A DNA stretch of 64,000 nucleotides, taken from assembly GCF_027111335.1 (NCBI RefSeq), contig NZ_CP114288.1:3844001-3908000 (forward strand). The letters are read 5' to 3'. The stretch is from Flavobacterium aquiphilum (lineage in GTDB: Bacteria > Bacteroidota > Bacteroidia > Flavobacteriales > Flavobacteriaceae). Within the stretch, counting starts at the first letter, position 1. Each line of letters begins with the position of its first letter. The position numbers and the translations under genes were made by a program. The notes under the pieces were generated by a model, which saw only the letters and a program-made list of their open reading frames with translations, ran no database searches and had not been told where the DNA came from. Below, in pieces: positions 35,888 through 44,850 of the stretch.

Positions 35888-36452
35888 GAGTATCAAAAAA
35901 ACAGCAAGGGAAACAAACGTCTTTTTTGGGGTACAAATCGTCTTTATTTTACTCCAAACAACCCTTAAACTAATATCTATTAAACAATTAGATACAGGCC
36001 TTTCTATAGAGAGTTAGCTATGCCTTCACGATGGATAAGGGAACTAACCATCAACAAAAAATCACTAATATAGGAGAATCTAAAAAATTGATTTTAGGAT
36101 TTTGAGACTTGAAATAGGCATGAGCAAATACCCTTTTTATCAAATACAAAAAGCAACTAATGCATTTTAAAATTTTGATTAAAATAGTCTGCGATAAGAA
36201 AAAGTGGCATCAAGTGTTCTATTGTAGTACCTATTAACTTACGAATACAAAATAGCGACAACTGAAAAAAGATGTTGCCTTTTTGTATTTCCCAACTGAG
36301 GACAATAAGAAATGTTTCATTATAGCACTGGATTATCGTCAATATCAATGGAATTTGTGCACCTAATATTCTCTATTAGAATTTATAGTAAATGGGGCTT
36401 TCAGGACATTTTCACCTAACTGCAAAAAAATAAATAAAAAAAATATCAATTC
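35888..36452. other. Intergenic region between glycan locus and efflux locus
   Basis: About 565 bp without a recognised gene. A 63-codon minus-strand frame at 36157-36348 has no detectable motif or ribosome site and reads like chance. The region marks the switch from minus-strand glycan genes to the plus-strand TetR/RND locus. Confidence 0.4.
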
Positions 36453-36468
36453 TGAAACGCTTGTTTCA
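36453..36468. promoter_or_regulatory. TetR-type operator site 1 (autoregulation)
   Basis: TGAAACGCTTGTTTCA has 6-bp arms TGAAAC/GTTTCA around GCTT. It is the same motif as sites 2-4 upstream of the pump. It lies 10 bp before TACATTTG (36479-36486), a consensus -7 box, and 37 bp before the regulator start, so it should block the regulator's own promoter. Confidence 0.75.
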
Positions 36469-36505
36469 AAAATAGTTTTACATTTGCAAAGTAAAATTAA
36501 ATGAG

Positions 36506-37084
36506 ATGGCTCGCTGTGTAGAATTTAACGAGGTCGAAAAAATTGAAAAAGCAATGAATGTCTTTTGGGAAAAAGGATATAATGCTACTTCAATGCAGGA
36601 CTTAGTGGATGCCATGCAGATCAACAGAAGCAGCTTATACAACACCATTGGCGACAAACATCAGTTATTTATGAAATGCATTGGCAATTATTTTGATAAT
36701 GCCATGTGTGAATTAAAACAAAAAGTTGCTAAAGAACCATCCGCCAAACAAGCATTGCTGAAAGTTATTACAGATAAAGCAGATTGGATTGTATCTTGTG
36801 ACAAAGGATGTTTGGGTATGAAAACGATTTTCGAAATTGCTCCGGATGACAGCATAATACGAAATGTAATGAGTAAACAAAATGATATTTTCATTGAATT
36901 TATGGCTACAATAGTTCAAAAAGCTATGGATGATGGTGAAATGGACAATTCAGAAGATGCATCATTAATGGCTGAGTATATTGCAACCTCCTTTACAGGC
37001 TGGAAGCAATCATACATCGTTAATCAAAACCCAATCAAAATCAAAAAAATGTCAGAATTCCTGATTAAGAATATATTTAAATAG
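36506..37084 (+). CDS. TetR/AcrR-family repressor of the RND pump
   Basis: 192 residues. The N-terminal helix-turn-helix spans residues ~10-55 (AMNVFWEKGYNATSMQDLVDAM, then RSSLYNTIGDKHQLF). The rest is the helical ligand-binding and dimer domain. The start chosen is the second of two nearby ATGs; the first (36501) runs into a stop after six codons. The gene heads the efflux locus, with one operator before it and three between it and the pump genes. Typical members release DNA when a toxic compound binds, so substrate-induced pump expression is expected. Confidence 0.92.
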   Translation: MARCVEFNEVEKIEKAMNVFWEKGYNATSMQDLVDAMQINRSSLYNTIGDKHQLFMKCIGNYFDNAMCELKQKVAKEPSAKQALLKVITDKADWIVSCDKGCLGMKTIFEIAPDDSIIRNVMSKQNDIFIEFMATIVQKAMDDGEMDNSEDASLMAEYIATSFTGWKQSYIVNQNPIKIKKMSEFLIKNIFK

Positions 37085-37104
37085 CCCCCTTTTTTTTACC
37101 TAAA

Positions 37105-37126
37105 TTCTGAAACGTTTATTTCAGAA
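37105..37126. promoter_or_regulatory. TetR-type operator site 2
   Basis: TTCTGAAACGTTTATTTCAGAA, with perfect 8-bp arms TTCTGAAA/TTTCAGAA. The best of the four sites. It lies 21 bp after the repressor stop. Confidence 0.75.
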
Positions 37127-37170
37127 ATTAAAATACAATAAGCTTACCAATTTTCAAACAACAGCATTGA

Positions 37171-37192
37171 TTCTGAAACGATTATTCCAGAA
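37171..37192. promoter_or_regulatory. TetR-type operator site 3
   Basis: TTCTGAAACGATTATTCCAGAA, the same motif with one mismatch between the arms. It starts 66 bp after site 2 and lies just before a possible -7 box TAACTTTT at 37213-37220. Confidence 0.7.
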
Positions 37193-37238
37193 TTACTGCT
37201 ATGGAACAACTATAACTTTTAATTAAAAACAGCATGAA

Positions 37239-37260
37239 TTCTGAAACGTTTATTCCAAAA
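37239..37260. promoter_or_regulatory. TetR-type operator site 4
   Basis: TTCTGAAACGTTTATTCCAAAA, the left half intact and the right half weakened. It starts 68 bp after site 3 and ends 39 bp before the adaptor gene start. The bases before sites 3 and 4 (ACAGCAT) also match, so the spacer was duplicated along with the site. Confidence 0.65.
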
Positions 37261-37299
37261 ACAATAATATTCAATACTAATTTAAAACCAACTACTATC

Positions 37300-38442
37300 A
37301 TGAAAAAGATCTCGTTTTTAAGCTTAATGGCTGTGTTTTTAATCAGCTGTGCCGATAAATCGCAGGCACCGGCTGCCGCCCCCGCTCCTGTCCTACCGGT
37401 CATGACAATAACTACTGCAAATACAACTACTGATGCCGAATATCCTGCTGCTTTACAAGGCGCTGTAGATGTAGAAATCCGTCCTCAAATAAGCGGAAAC
37501 CTAGACCGTGTTTTAGTCGATGAAGGAGCTTATGTTACCAAAGGACAAGCATTATTCAAAATAAATGAACGTCCTTTCCGCGAACAATACAACAATGCTC
37601 AAGCTAGTCTTCACGCAGCCGAAGCCGCTTATATCAATGCCCAGCTTGAAGTTGACAAACTGACTCCTTTAGTTCAAAACAAAGTGGTTTCGGATTATCA
37701 GCTGAAATCGGCTAAAGCTTCTCAAAAAATTGCTTCTGCCAATATCGAGCAGGCTAAAGCATTGGCAGCATCTGCAAAGATAAATTTAGGATATACCACA
37801 ATTACCGCTCCTGTAAATGGTTACATTGGAAGATTACCCAAAAAACAAGGAAGCTTAGTTTCTGCATCAGATGTTGAGGCATTAACAACACTTTCTGATG
37901 TTCATGAAGTCTATGCTTATTTTTCTTTGAGCGAAACTGATTTCATCAAATTCAAATCACAATATGCCGGAAACAGCATTGGTGACAAAATCAAAAATCT
38001 TCCTCCCGTTACTTTGCTCTTAGCCGATAGTAATGTCTATCCGCAAACTGGTAAAATCGATATGGTAGATGGTCAATTTGACAAAACTACCGGAGCTATT
38101 ACGGTAAGAGCGACATTCCCAAACCCATACAAAACCTTGCGCTCAGGAAATACAGGGAAAATCCGCTTAGGACTACAGCATGACGATGCTATTTTGGTTC
38201 CGCAATCGGCCACGGTAGAAATGCAAGACAAAGTTTTTGTCTTTACCGTTAGCAAAGAAAACAAGGTTACTAAAATGCCTATTACAGTTGTCGGCAAAAA
38301 CGGCATCAATTACTTAATCAAAGATGGCGTAAAAACAGGTGACCAAATCGTATTAAGCGGTATCGACAAACTTCAGGAAGGACAGGTAATTCAGCCTGAA
38401 AAATCAGCAGCAAAAATTGCTCAAATCATTAACAAAAAATAA
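37300..38442 (+). CDS. RND efflux periplasmic adaptor lipoprotein (AcrA-like)
   Basis: 380 residues from the ATG at 37300; a longer frame from 37234 would put the signal peptide inside and would read through operator site 4, so I reject it. Lipoprotein signal MKKISFLSLMAVFLISC, Cys17. Biotinyl-lipoyl-like half motifs (VEIRPQISGNLDRVLVDEGA and TTITAPVNGYIGRLPKKQGS) flank a helical hairpin (~residues 95-150), followed by beta-barrel and membrane-proximal domains. It bridges the inner-membrane RND protein to the outer-membrane factor. The RND gene begins 11 bp downstream. Confidence 0.93.
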   Translation: MKKISFLSLMAVFLISCADKSQAPAAAPAPVLPVMTITTANTTTDAEYPAALQGAVDVEIRPQISGNLDRVLVDEGAYVTKGQALFKINERPFREQYNNAQASLHAAEAAYINAQLEVDKLTPLVQNKVVSDYQLKSAKASQKIASANIEQAKALAASAKINLGYTTITAPVNGYIGRLPKKQGSLVSASDVEALTTLSDVHEVYAYFSLSETDFIKFKSQYAGNSIGDKIKNLPPVTLLLADSNVYPQTGKIDMVDGQFDKTTGAITVRATFPNPYKTLRSGNTGKIRLGLQHDDAILVPQSATVEMQDKVFVFTVSKENKVTKMPITVVGKNGINYLIKDGVKTGDQIVLSGIDKLQEGQVIQPEKSAAKIAQIINKK

Positions 38443-38453
38443 TTTTTACAAAT

Positions 38454-41400
38454 ATGTTCAAAATATTTATACAAAGGCCGGTACTGGCAACTGTTATCTC
38501 CATTTTATTGGTGATTTTAGGAGTAATTGGTCTCACGAAATTACCTTTACAACAGTTTCCCGATATCGCCCCACCTTCGGTTTTGGTAACGGCAGTTTAT
38601 CCGGGAGCCAATGCAGAAACGGTTCTACGTTCTGTTGCCCCTTCGCTCGAAGAATCCATAAATGGTGTGGAAAATATGACTTATATGAGCTCGACTGCCA
38701 GTAATGATGGTACGTTGGCCATTACCATTTTCTTCAAATTAGGAACGGATGCCGATCAAGCAGCGGTGAACGTTCAGAATAGAGTGGCTCAAGCTACCAG
38801 CCAGTTGCCCGCAGAAGTGGTACAACAAGGCGTTATCACTGCCAAACAACAAAACAGTTTTATTATGGCCATCGGTATGTACACCGATGATGAGTCCAAA
38901 TACGATCAGACATTTGTTGCGAATTATGCACAAATCAATATTATTCCTGAAATCAAGCGTATTCCGGGAGTTGGAGCCGCTAGTATTTTTGGTGGTGTAA
39001 AAGATTACTCGATGAGGGTTTGGCTGAATCCAACCCAAATGTCAACTCACAATGTCACGCCAAATGAAGTAATGGCTGCCATTCAGGACAAAAGTTTGGA
39101 AGCGGCACCAGGTAAATTTGGAGAAAGAAGTAACGAAGTTTTCGAATATGTAATTAAATATAAAGGAAAACTAACCAAACCCGAAGATTATCAAAATATT
39201 GCCATACGTTCGAATGCTGATGGTTCTGTACTCCGATTAAAAGATGTGGCAAGAGTGGAACTTGGAGCTTATTCATACAACAGTTTAACCCGTTTGAATG
39301 GTAAAAAAGGAATCGTAATTGGTGTAATTCAGCTGGCAGGTTCCAACTCAAATGATATTCAGATTGCCATTAATAAACTGATGGCCAAAGCATCCAAAGA
39401 TTTCCCTGCCGGAATAAAACACAATATATTCTATAGCACAAAAGTATCTCTGGATCAATCTATTGCGCAAGTGGAACATACATTGTTAGAAGCTTTTATA
39501 CTAGTATTCATTGTGGTATTCATCTTCCTTCAGGATTTTAGATCCACATTAATTCCGGCAATTGCAGTTCCGGTTGCTATTTTGGGAACCTTCTTCTTTA
39601 TGCAGTTATTCGGGTTCTCGATTAACTTATTGACACTTTTCGCTTTAATCCTAGCGATTGGTATTGTGGTCGATGATGCAATTGTGGTAGTCGAGGCCGT
39701 ACATGCAAAAATGGAACACAAACGTTTGTCTCCAAAAATTGCCACACACGAAGCGATGCATGAAATTACCGGTGCAATTATTTCGATTACCCTGGTGATG
39801 GCCGCGGTATTCCTTCCGGTTGGTTTCATGGAAGGTTCAACAGGGGTTTTCTATCGTCAGTTTGCCTTTACAATGGCTATTGCAATTGTTATTTCGGCGG
39901 TTAATGCGTTGACCTTAAGCCCCGCCCTAGCCGCTTTGTTTCTAAAAGACAATCATGGTGAACACGATCATAATGTTCCTGAAGCGAAAAAAGGATTCAA
40001 GGAAAAATTCTTCACGGCTTTCAACAGCAGTTTTGAATCGTTGACCAATCGTTATATTGGTGGATTAAAATTCTTAATTCGTAACAAATGGGTTAGTTTA
40101 GGAGGTTTGGCTTTAATTACTATTGCAACGATTTTTATGGTAAAAACAACTCCATCAGGATTCATCCCAACCGAAGACCAAGGCTTTATCGCTATTGCAG
40201 TTAACACGCCATCAGGAACTTCTTTGGACGGAACCCAAAAGGTAATGACTAAAGCGGAAAATACGTTAAGAGGCTTGGAATCTTCAAGATTTGTAACTGC
40301 TATTTCAGGTTTCAACTTATTGACTAATTCTACAAGCCCATCTTCGGCAGTTGTTTTTGTATTGCTTAAACCAAATGAAGAACGCGGCAGTATTAAAAAT
40401 ATCGATGAAATAATGAATGAGGTGCGCGGCAAATTGGGTGCGATATCCGAAGGAAGTTTCTTTGTGTTCAGTTTCCCAACCGTACCCGGTTTTAGTAATG
40501 TAGAAGCTTTAGATTTAGTATTGCAAGACAGAACCGGCGGTAAACTCGATAAGTTTAGCGGCATCTCGCAAAATTTTATTGGAGAATTAATGAAACGCCC
40601 TGAAATTGCTGTTGCTTTTACTAGTTTCAAAGCCGATTATCCGCAATTGCAATTGGACATCAACGATGAGAAAGCCGATCAGTTGGGCGTAAAAGTAAAA
40701 GATATACTGCAGACGATGCAGGCATATTTTGGTAGTGCACAAGCATCCGATTTCAATCGATTTGGAAAATATTACCGTGTGGTAGTTCAGGCAGATATTG
40801 CAGACAGAGCTGATCCTGCCGCCATTGACCGTGTATTTGTAAAAAACAAAAACGGTGAAATGGTGCCAATAAATACTTTGGTGAAACTTACCCGAGTTTA
40901 TGGTTCGGAAACAGCTTCGAGATACAATTTGTTCAATTCTATTTCGGTAAATGCAATTCCGAAGCCTGGATTTAGTTCCGGAGACGCGATCAAAGCCATT
41001 GAGGAAGTTGCCGCTCAACAGTTACCCGCTGGTTACAGCTATGAATTTTCAGGACAAACCCGCGAAGAGATTTCTTCAGGAGGTCAGTCAGCTACGATTT
41101 TCCTATTGTGTCTGATATTCGTTTACTTCCTGCTGGCAGCACAATACGAAAGTTATATTCTTCCTTTGGCAGTAATCCTGTCAATTCCTGCGGGGATATT
41201 TGGAGTATTTGTGGCCATTGGCTTGACCGGAATCGAAAACAATATTTATGTACAAGTTGCTTTGGTAATGCTTATTGGATTGCTCGCCAAAAATGCCATT
41301 CTGATTGTAGAATTTGCATCACAAAAAAGAAAATCCGGTCAGGCATTGGTTAAAGCGTCAATAGATGCAGCCAAGCAACGTTTACGTCCAATTATCATGA

Positions 41401-41684
41401 CTTCATTGGCTTTCGTAGTTGGATTAATTCCGATGATGAGTGCCAAAGGTCCGTCAGCTCAGGGGAACCACTCAATTAGTATTGGTGCTGCGGGAGGAAT
41501 GGTGTCGGGAGTAATTCTAGGATTGCTAATTATCCCGGTACTATTCATCGTATTTCAATATTTACAAGAAAAAGTTACTGGCAGGCCAGTTGCTGTAATT
41601 CATAACAAAAAAATTAAAAATGGAAAACTATATAACCACGATTCTGATGACAATCATCAGCAGTCTCACGTACATATCTCTTAG
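38454..41684 (+). CDS. RND multidrug efflux transporter (HAE1/AcrB-like)
   Basis: 1076 residues. TM1 is MFKIFIQRPVLATVISILLV-like, followed by PxxxPPSVLVTAVYPGA. Proton-relay Asp pair lies in AIGIVVDDAIVVVEAV (TM4). The second half has LTGIENNIYVQVALVMLIGLLAKNAIL and GQALVKASIDAAKQRLRPI, both family signatures. It extrudes hydrophobic compounds through a trimeric pump driven by protons. The last ~25 residues (NKKIKNGKLYNHDSDDNHQQ) do not look like an RND tail: they are the out-of-frame reading of a fragment resembling the start of the downstream outer-membrane factor gene (see 41620). The native C-terminus was probably shorter. Confidence 0.95.
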   Translation: MFKIFIQRPVLATVISILLVILGVIGLTKLPLQQFPDIAPPSVLVTAVYPGANAETVLRSVAPSLEESINGVENMTYMSSTASNDGTLAITIFFKLGTDADQAAVNVQNRVAQATSQLPAEVVQQGVITAKQQNSFIMAIGMYTDDESKYDQTFVANYAQINIIPEIKRIPGVGAASIFGGVKDYSMRVWLNPTQMSTHNVTPNEVMAAIQDKSLEAAPGKFGERSNEVFEYVIKYKGKLTKPEDYQNIAIRSNADGSVLRLKDVARVELGAYSYNSLTRLNGKKGIVIGVIQLAGSNSNDIQIAINKLMAKASKDFPAGIKHNIFYSTKVSLDQSIAQVEHTLLEAFILVFIVVFIFLQDFRSTLIPAIAVPVAILGTFFFMQLFGFSINLLTLFALILAIGIVVDDAIVVVEAVHAKMEHKRLSPKIATHEAMHEITGAIISITLVMAAVFLPVGFMEGSTGVFYRQFAFTMAIAIVISAVNALTLSPALAALFLKDNHGEHDHNVPEAKKGFKEKFFTAFNSSFESLTNRYIGGLKFLIRNKWVSLGGLALITIATIFMVKTTPSGFIPTEDQGFIAIAVNTPSGTSLDGTQKVMTKAENTLRGLESSRFVTAISGFNLLTNSTSPSSAVVFVLLKPNEERGSIKNIDEIMNEVRGKLGAISEGSFFVFSFPTVPGFSNVEALDLVLQDRTGGKLDKFSGISQNFIGELMKRPEIAVAFTSFKADYPQLQLDINDEKADQLGVKVKDILQTMQAYFGSAQASDFNRFGKYYRVVVQADIADRADPAAIDRVFVKNKNGEMVPINTLVKLTRVYGSETASRYNLFNSISVNAIPKPGFSSGDAIKAIEEVAAQQLPAGYSYEFSGQTREEISSGGQSATIFLLCLIFVYFLLAAQYESYILPLAVILSIPAGIFGVFVAIGLTGIENNIYVQVALVMLIGLLAKNAILIVEFASQKRKSGQALVKASIDAAKQRLRPIIMTSLAFVVGLIPMMSAKGPSAQGNHSISIGAAGGMVSGVILGLLIIPVLFIVFQYLQEKVTGRPVAVIHNKKIKNGKLYNHDSDDNHQQSHVHIS

Positions 41685-41733
41685 AATAGCAAAAGATCTA
41701 GAGACCAAAAAAGATAAGTGTCCGGAAATTTAA
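41620..41733 (+). pseudogene. 5' fragment resembling the outer-membrane factor gene
   Basis: A 37-codon frame overlapping the RND gene end in another phase. Its product starts MENYITTILMTIISSLTYIS and continues with AKDLETKKDKCPE. The intact factor at 41950 has MKNYITKIVMVAILISTLIS and SKDIETPKDAFPE at the same spacing. The DNA is also alike around the start (AAATGAAAAATTATATAACC against AAATGGAAAACTATATAACC). I read it as a decayed duplicate of the factor's 5' end lying between the RND gene and the repeat at 41787. Confidence 0.6.
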
Positions 41734-41786
41734 TAACAAAATCAAGATTGCAACTAACCTGTTGGTATAATTCTATAATAAAAATA

Positions 41787-41927
41787 AACCACATAGACAC
41801 ATAGATCTGATGATGAACAAAGAATAAATAGAAATAGCACTATTTTTTCACATAGACGGACTATGAGAGAAGTGAAACGGCTATCAAACTCTTTTAATCA
41901 CTATAAATTCTATGTTTCTATGTGTTT
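41787..41927. repeat. MITE-like repeat, copy 1
   Basis: 141 bp with terminal inverted repeats AACCACATAGACACATAGA and TCTATGTTTCTATGTGTTT (17 of 19 paired). The internal landmarks ACTATTTTTTCACATAGA and CTATCAAACTCTTTT recur at the same places in copy 2 at 48946. It has no coding capacity. It lies between the RND gene and the outer-membrane factor gene. Confidence 0.8.
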
Positions 41928-41949
41928 AAAAATAAATTTAATTACGAAA

Positions 41950-43374
41950 ATGAAAATGAAAAATTATATAACCAAAATCGTGATGGTCGCCATTTTGATC
42001 AGCACATTGATATCCTGTAAAGTTTCGAAGGATATTGAAACTCCAAAAGATGCATTTCCTGAGAATTTCAGGAATGCATCGGTTTCAAAAGACACAACAA
42101 GCATTGGTGATTTGGAGTGGAAAAACTTCTTTACAGAAAAAGATATTGTTCAATTGATAGACAGTGCCGTGGTCAGAAACAATGACCTGCAGATTGCTGC
42201 CAAAAACATTGAAATTGCACAATACCGATTCACGCAATCGAAATGGAACAATGTTCCGCAAGCCAATTTATTTGTAACTGCCAATATCAATAATCCTTCC
42301 GAAAACAGTTTTACCGGCATGAACCTGAACCAAGCTTTAGGCAAAAAACATATTGAGGATTTTTCGACTGGAGTTTCGCTTTCATGGGAAGCTGATATTT
42401 GGGGGAAAATCAAAAGCCAAAAGAAAGGAGCTTTTGCCGAATATCTGCAATCAGAAGAAGTGAAAAAAGCATTGCAGACTACTATCGTCGCCAATGTTTC
42501 AACAGGCTATTACAACCTTTTGATGCTGGACGCACAATTGGAAATCGCTAAGAAAAATGTACAGCTAATTGACAGTACTAGCACTATCATCAAATTAAAA
42601 TTTGATGCCGGACAGGTCACTTCATTAGCCATCCAACAATCGGAAGCACAAAAATTAAATGCGGCTCAATTAGTTCCTTTATTGGAACAAAATATTGCGA
42701 TCCAAGAAAATGCTTTGAGTGTGTTAACTGGTTCATTCCCTAATTCGAAAAAAAGAAGCATTGTTCTTAATAATATTGAAGTGAAGAATAATGCTGCGAT
42801 TGGAATTCCGTCTTCATTAATAAGCAGAAGACCGGATGTGAAAAGTGCAGAATTAGAACTGAAAATTGCTAATGCCAATGTTGGAATCACAAAAGCCGAC
42901 TTATATCCTGCATTAAAAATTACAGCCCAAGGCGGGTTAAATTCGTTTGAAAGCAGCAGCTGGTTCAATATTCCTGCTTCGTTATTTGGAACCGCTCTTG
43001 GAGGTATCACGCAACCACTTTTGAATAATAAGAAATTAAAAACACAGCATAACATCGCTTTGGCAGAAAGAGAAAAAGCAGTCTTAAACTTCAGGCAATC
43101 GGTATTAATTGCGGTTAGTGAAGTGTCTGATGCTTTGGTAAAAGTGGAGAAATTAAACCAACAACAATCTTTTCTTCAGGAACGCGTAAAAACGTTACAG
43201 AAAGCAATTACGAATTCAAAAATGCTGTTCAAAAACGGAATGGCCGAATACCTTGAAGTTTTGTCCGCTCAGGCAAATTTATTGCAAAGCGAACTGGAAC
43301 TGGCTGATATTAAAAGAGAACAACTTACTGCCAATACGGAATTGTATCGTGCATTGGGCGGAGGCTGGAGATAA
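41950..43374 (+). CDS. RND outer-membrane factor lipoprotein (OprM/NodT-like)
   Basis: 474 residues from the ATG at 41950; an upstream ATG at 41863 lies inside the repeat element and gives a meaningless N-terminus, so it is not used. Lipoprotein signal with Cys about residue 23 (AILISTLISCKVSKD). Two OEP repeats are visible, the first with LSWEADIWGKIKSQKKGA and the second starting SRRPDVKSAELELKIANANVG, a hallmark of NodT-type factors. A coiled-coil tunnel follows, ending ELYRALGGGWR. It forms the outer-membrane exit duct of the pump encoded just upstream. The intervening 265 bp carry a gene fragment and a repeat, so the distance from the RND gene is unusually large. Confidence 0.93.
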   Translation: MKMKNYITKIVMVAILISTLISCKVSKDIETPKDAFPENFRNASVSKDTTSIGDLEWKNFFTEKDIVQLIDSAVVRNNDLQIAAKNIEIAQYRFTQSKWNNVPQANLFVTANINNPSENSFTGMNLNQALGKKHIEDFSTGVSLSWEADIWGKIKSQKKGAFAEYLQSEEVKKALQTTIVANVSTGYYNLLMLDAQLEIAKKNVQLIDSTSTIIKLKFDAGQVTSLAIQQSEAQKLNAAQLVPLLEQNIAIQENALSVLTGSFPNSKKRSIVLNNIEVKNNAAIGIPSSLISRRPDVKSAELELKIANANVGITKADLYPALKITAQGGLNSFESSSWFNIPASLFGTALGGITQPLLNNKKLKTQHNIALAEREKAVLNFRQSVLIAVSEVSDALVKVEKLNQQQSFLQERVKTLQKAITNSKMLFKNGMAEYLEVLSAQANLLQSELELADIKREQLTANTELYRALGGGWR

Positions 43375-43394
43375 TGCCATTGTTTTTATTTTTT

Positions 43395-43524
43395 AAACCA
43401 TTAAGATATTAAGATAGATTAAGTCTTTATTCCCTTAATATCTTAATGGTAAAACAAATTTTAACGGTTTGTAAAACGTTAAAATAGATTAAGCTTTTAT
43501 TCCCTTAATATCTTAATGGTAAAA
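43395..43524. repeat. Inverted/tandem intergenic repeat
   Basis: AAACCATTAAGATATTAAG (43395) is inverted as CTTAATATCTTAATGGT (43434 and 43504). The block ATAGATTAAG..TTTATTCCCTTAATATCTTAATGGTAAAAC occurs twice, at 43414 and 43484, a 70-bp period. It fills most of the gap between the outer-membrane factor and the flavin oxidoreductase and could form alternative hairpins. Confidence 0.75.
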
Positions 43525-43559
43525 CCAAAACAAATTAATAATCTAAATTTTAAATAATC

Positions 43560-44666
43560 ATGAGTGCAAATAATTTATTTACCCCCTTTAACCTCAAGTC
43601 GCTACACCTTAAAAACAGAATTGTAATGGCGCCAATGACGCGCTCTTTTTCTCCAAACGGAATCCCAACCGATAAAGTAGCCGCCTATTATCAAAAAAGA
43701 GCCGAAGGTGAAGTAGGTTTGATACTATCCGAAGGAACTGTGATTGACAGGCCTTCGTCATCAAATGATAAGAATGTCCCTCATTTTCATGGAGAAGAAG
43801 CCTTACAAGGTTGGAAAAAAGTGATCGATGAGGTGCATGCTGCCGGAGGCCAAATGGGGCCACAAATATGGCACATGGGAATTATGGACAACCACCATTC
43901 TGGCTGGGTTCCGCCCGTTCCTTTTGAAGGCCCGTCGGGATTAAACCGTCCCGGTTTTAATAATGGGAATACGATGTCTGAAAAAGACATTGCAGATACC
44001 ATCATTGCATTTGGAAAAGCAGCTGCCGATGCAAAAAGATTAGGTTTTGACACTATCGAAATTCACGGTGCACACGGTTACCTGATTGACCAATTTTTCA
44101 ATCCTGAAACCAACTTGCGCACGGACAGTTACGGAGGAAAAACATTGAAGGAACGTAATCGGTTTGCCATTGAAGTGGTGAAAGAAATTAGAAAACAGGT
44201 AGGAAACGATTTTGCAGTGATTATGCGCTTCTCTCAATTCAAACCTTCTGATTACAATTATAAACTAGCAAAAACACCACAGGAATTAGACGCCTGGCTT
44301 ACACCTCTTGTTGATGCTGGAGTTGACATTCTACACTGTTCACAACGTCGATTTTGGGAACCTGAGTTTGAAAAATCAGATCTAAATTTTGCCGGATGGG
44401 CCAAAAAAGTAACAGGAGCTCCAACCATTACTGTTGGTTCCATTGGACTTTCTAATGATTTCTTTGGGGCATTTGCAGGAGAAAGCTCGGAGCCAACTTC
44501 ATTGGACGAGTTAAACAGACGTTTCGACAGAGGCGATTTTGATTTAGTTGCCGTTGGAAGACCTTTACTTTCAGACCCAAACTGGACTGCAAAAATAAAA
44601 TCAGGAAAAACAAATGAGCTTGTAGGCTTTAGCAAAGAAGCATTGAGCGAATTAATATTAGAATAA
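43560..44666 (+). CDS. Old-yellow-enzyme-family NADH:flavin oxidoreductase
   Basis: 368 residues, a typical length. (beta/alpha)8 FMN protein: LFTPFNLKSLHLKNRIVMAP at the N-terminus, QIWHMG near residue 103, the substrate-site pair in EIHGAHGYLIDQFF (~167), TNLRTDSYGG, and phosphate-binding VGSIGLS and VAVGRPLLSDP near the C-terminus. Such enzymes reduce activated alkenes, nitro compounds or electrophiles with NAD(P)H in the cytoplasm. It follows the pump genes on the same strand and ends in a terminator, so it may be part of the same electrophile or xenobiotic response; that is inference. Confidence 0.92.
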   Translation: MSANNLFTPFNLKSLHLKNRIVMAPMTRSFSPNGIPTDKVAAYYQKRAEGEVGLILSEGTVIDRPSSSNDKNVPHFHGEEALQGWKKVIDEVHAAGGQMGPQIWHMGIMDNHHSGWVPPVPFEGPSGLNRPGFNNGNTMSEKDIADTIIAFGKAAADAKRLGFDTIEIHGAHGYLIDQFFNPETNLRTDSYGGKTLKERNRFAIEVVKEIRKQVGNDFAVIMRFSQFKPSDYNYKLAKTPQELDAWLTPLVDAGVDILHCSQRRFWEPEFEKSDLNFAGWAKKVTGAPTITVGSIGLSNDFFGAFAGESSEPTSLDELNRRFDRGDFDLVAVGRPLLSDPNWTAKIKSGKTNELVGFSKEALSELILE

Positions 44667-44700
44667 AGAAAACCCAAATTAGTTTTATTGTGTAAATGCG

Positions 44701-44742
44701 GCAAACCCTTAAATAGTCATATTATTTAGGGGTTTGCTATTT
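44701..44742 (+). terminator. Terminator after the flavin oxidoreductase
   Basis: GCAAACCCTTAAATA pairs with TATTTAGGGGTTTGC (one mismatch), with a short loop and following TATTTT. Confidence 0.75.
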
Positions 44743-44850
44743 TATGATGGTTCATTGAAAATGTTTTTATTCAAGAATGTTGTCCAAACTAATAAACAAT
44801 ATTCCCATTACTGATCAAAGACTTTACAGGCGATATTCAACTTTTCAAAA

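Noticed and set aside
36157-36348. 63-codon minus-strand frame in the gap before the TetR gene
   Set aside because: Low-complexity hydrophobic product with no ribosome site or homologous motif that I can recognise.
37234-37299. N-terminal extension of the adaptor protein
   Set aside because: It would place 22 residues before an obvious lipoprotein signal and overlap operator site 4.
40052-40630. 192-codon minus-strand frame inside the RND gene
   Set aside because: Antisense shadow caused by the codon pattern of the transporter.
41863-41949. N-terminal extension of the outer-membrane factor
   Set aside because: It is encoded by the repeat element at 41787-41927 and precedes a proper lipoprotein signal.
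44258-44704. 148-codon minus-strand frame opposite the flavin oxidoreductase
   Set aside because: Antisense to a gene with complete family motifs; no independent evidence.
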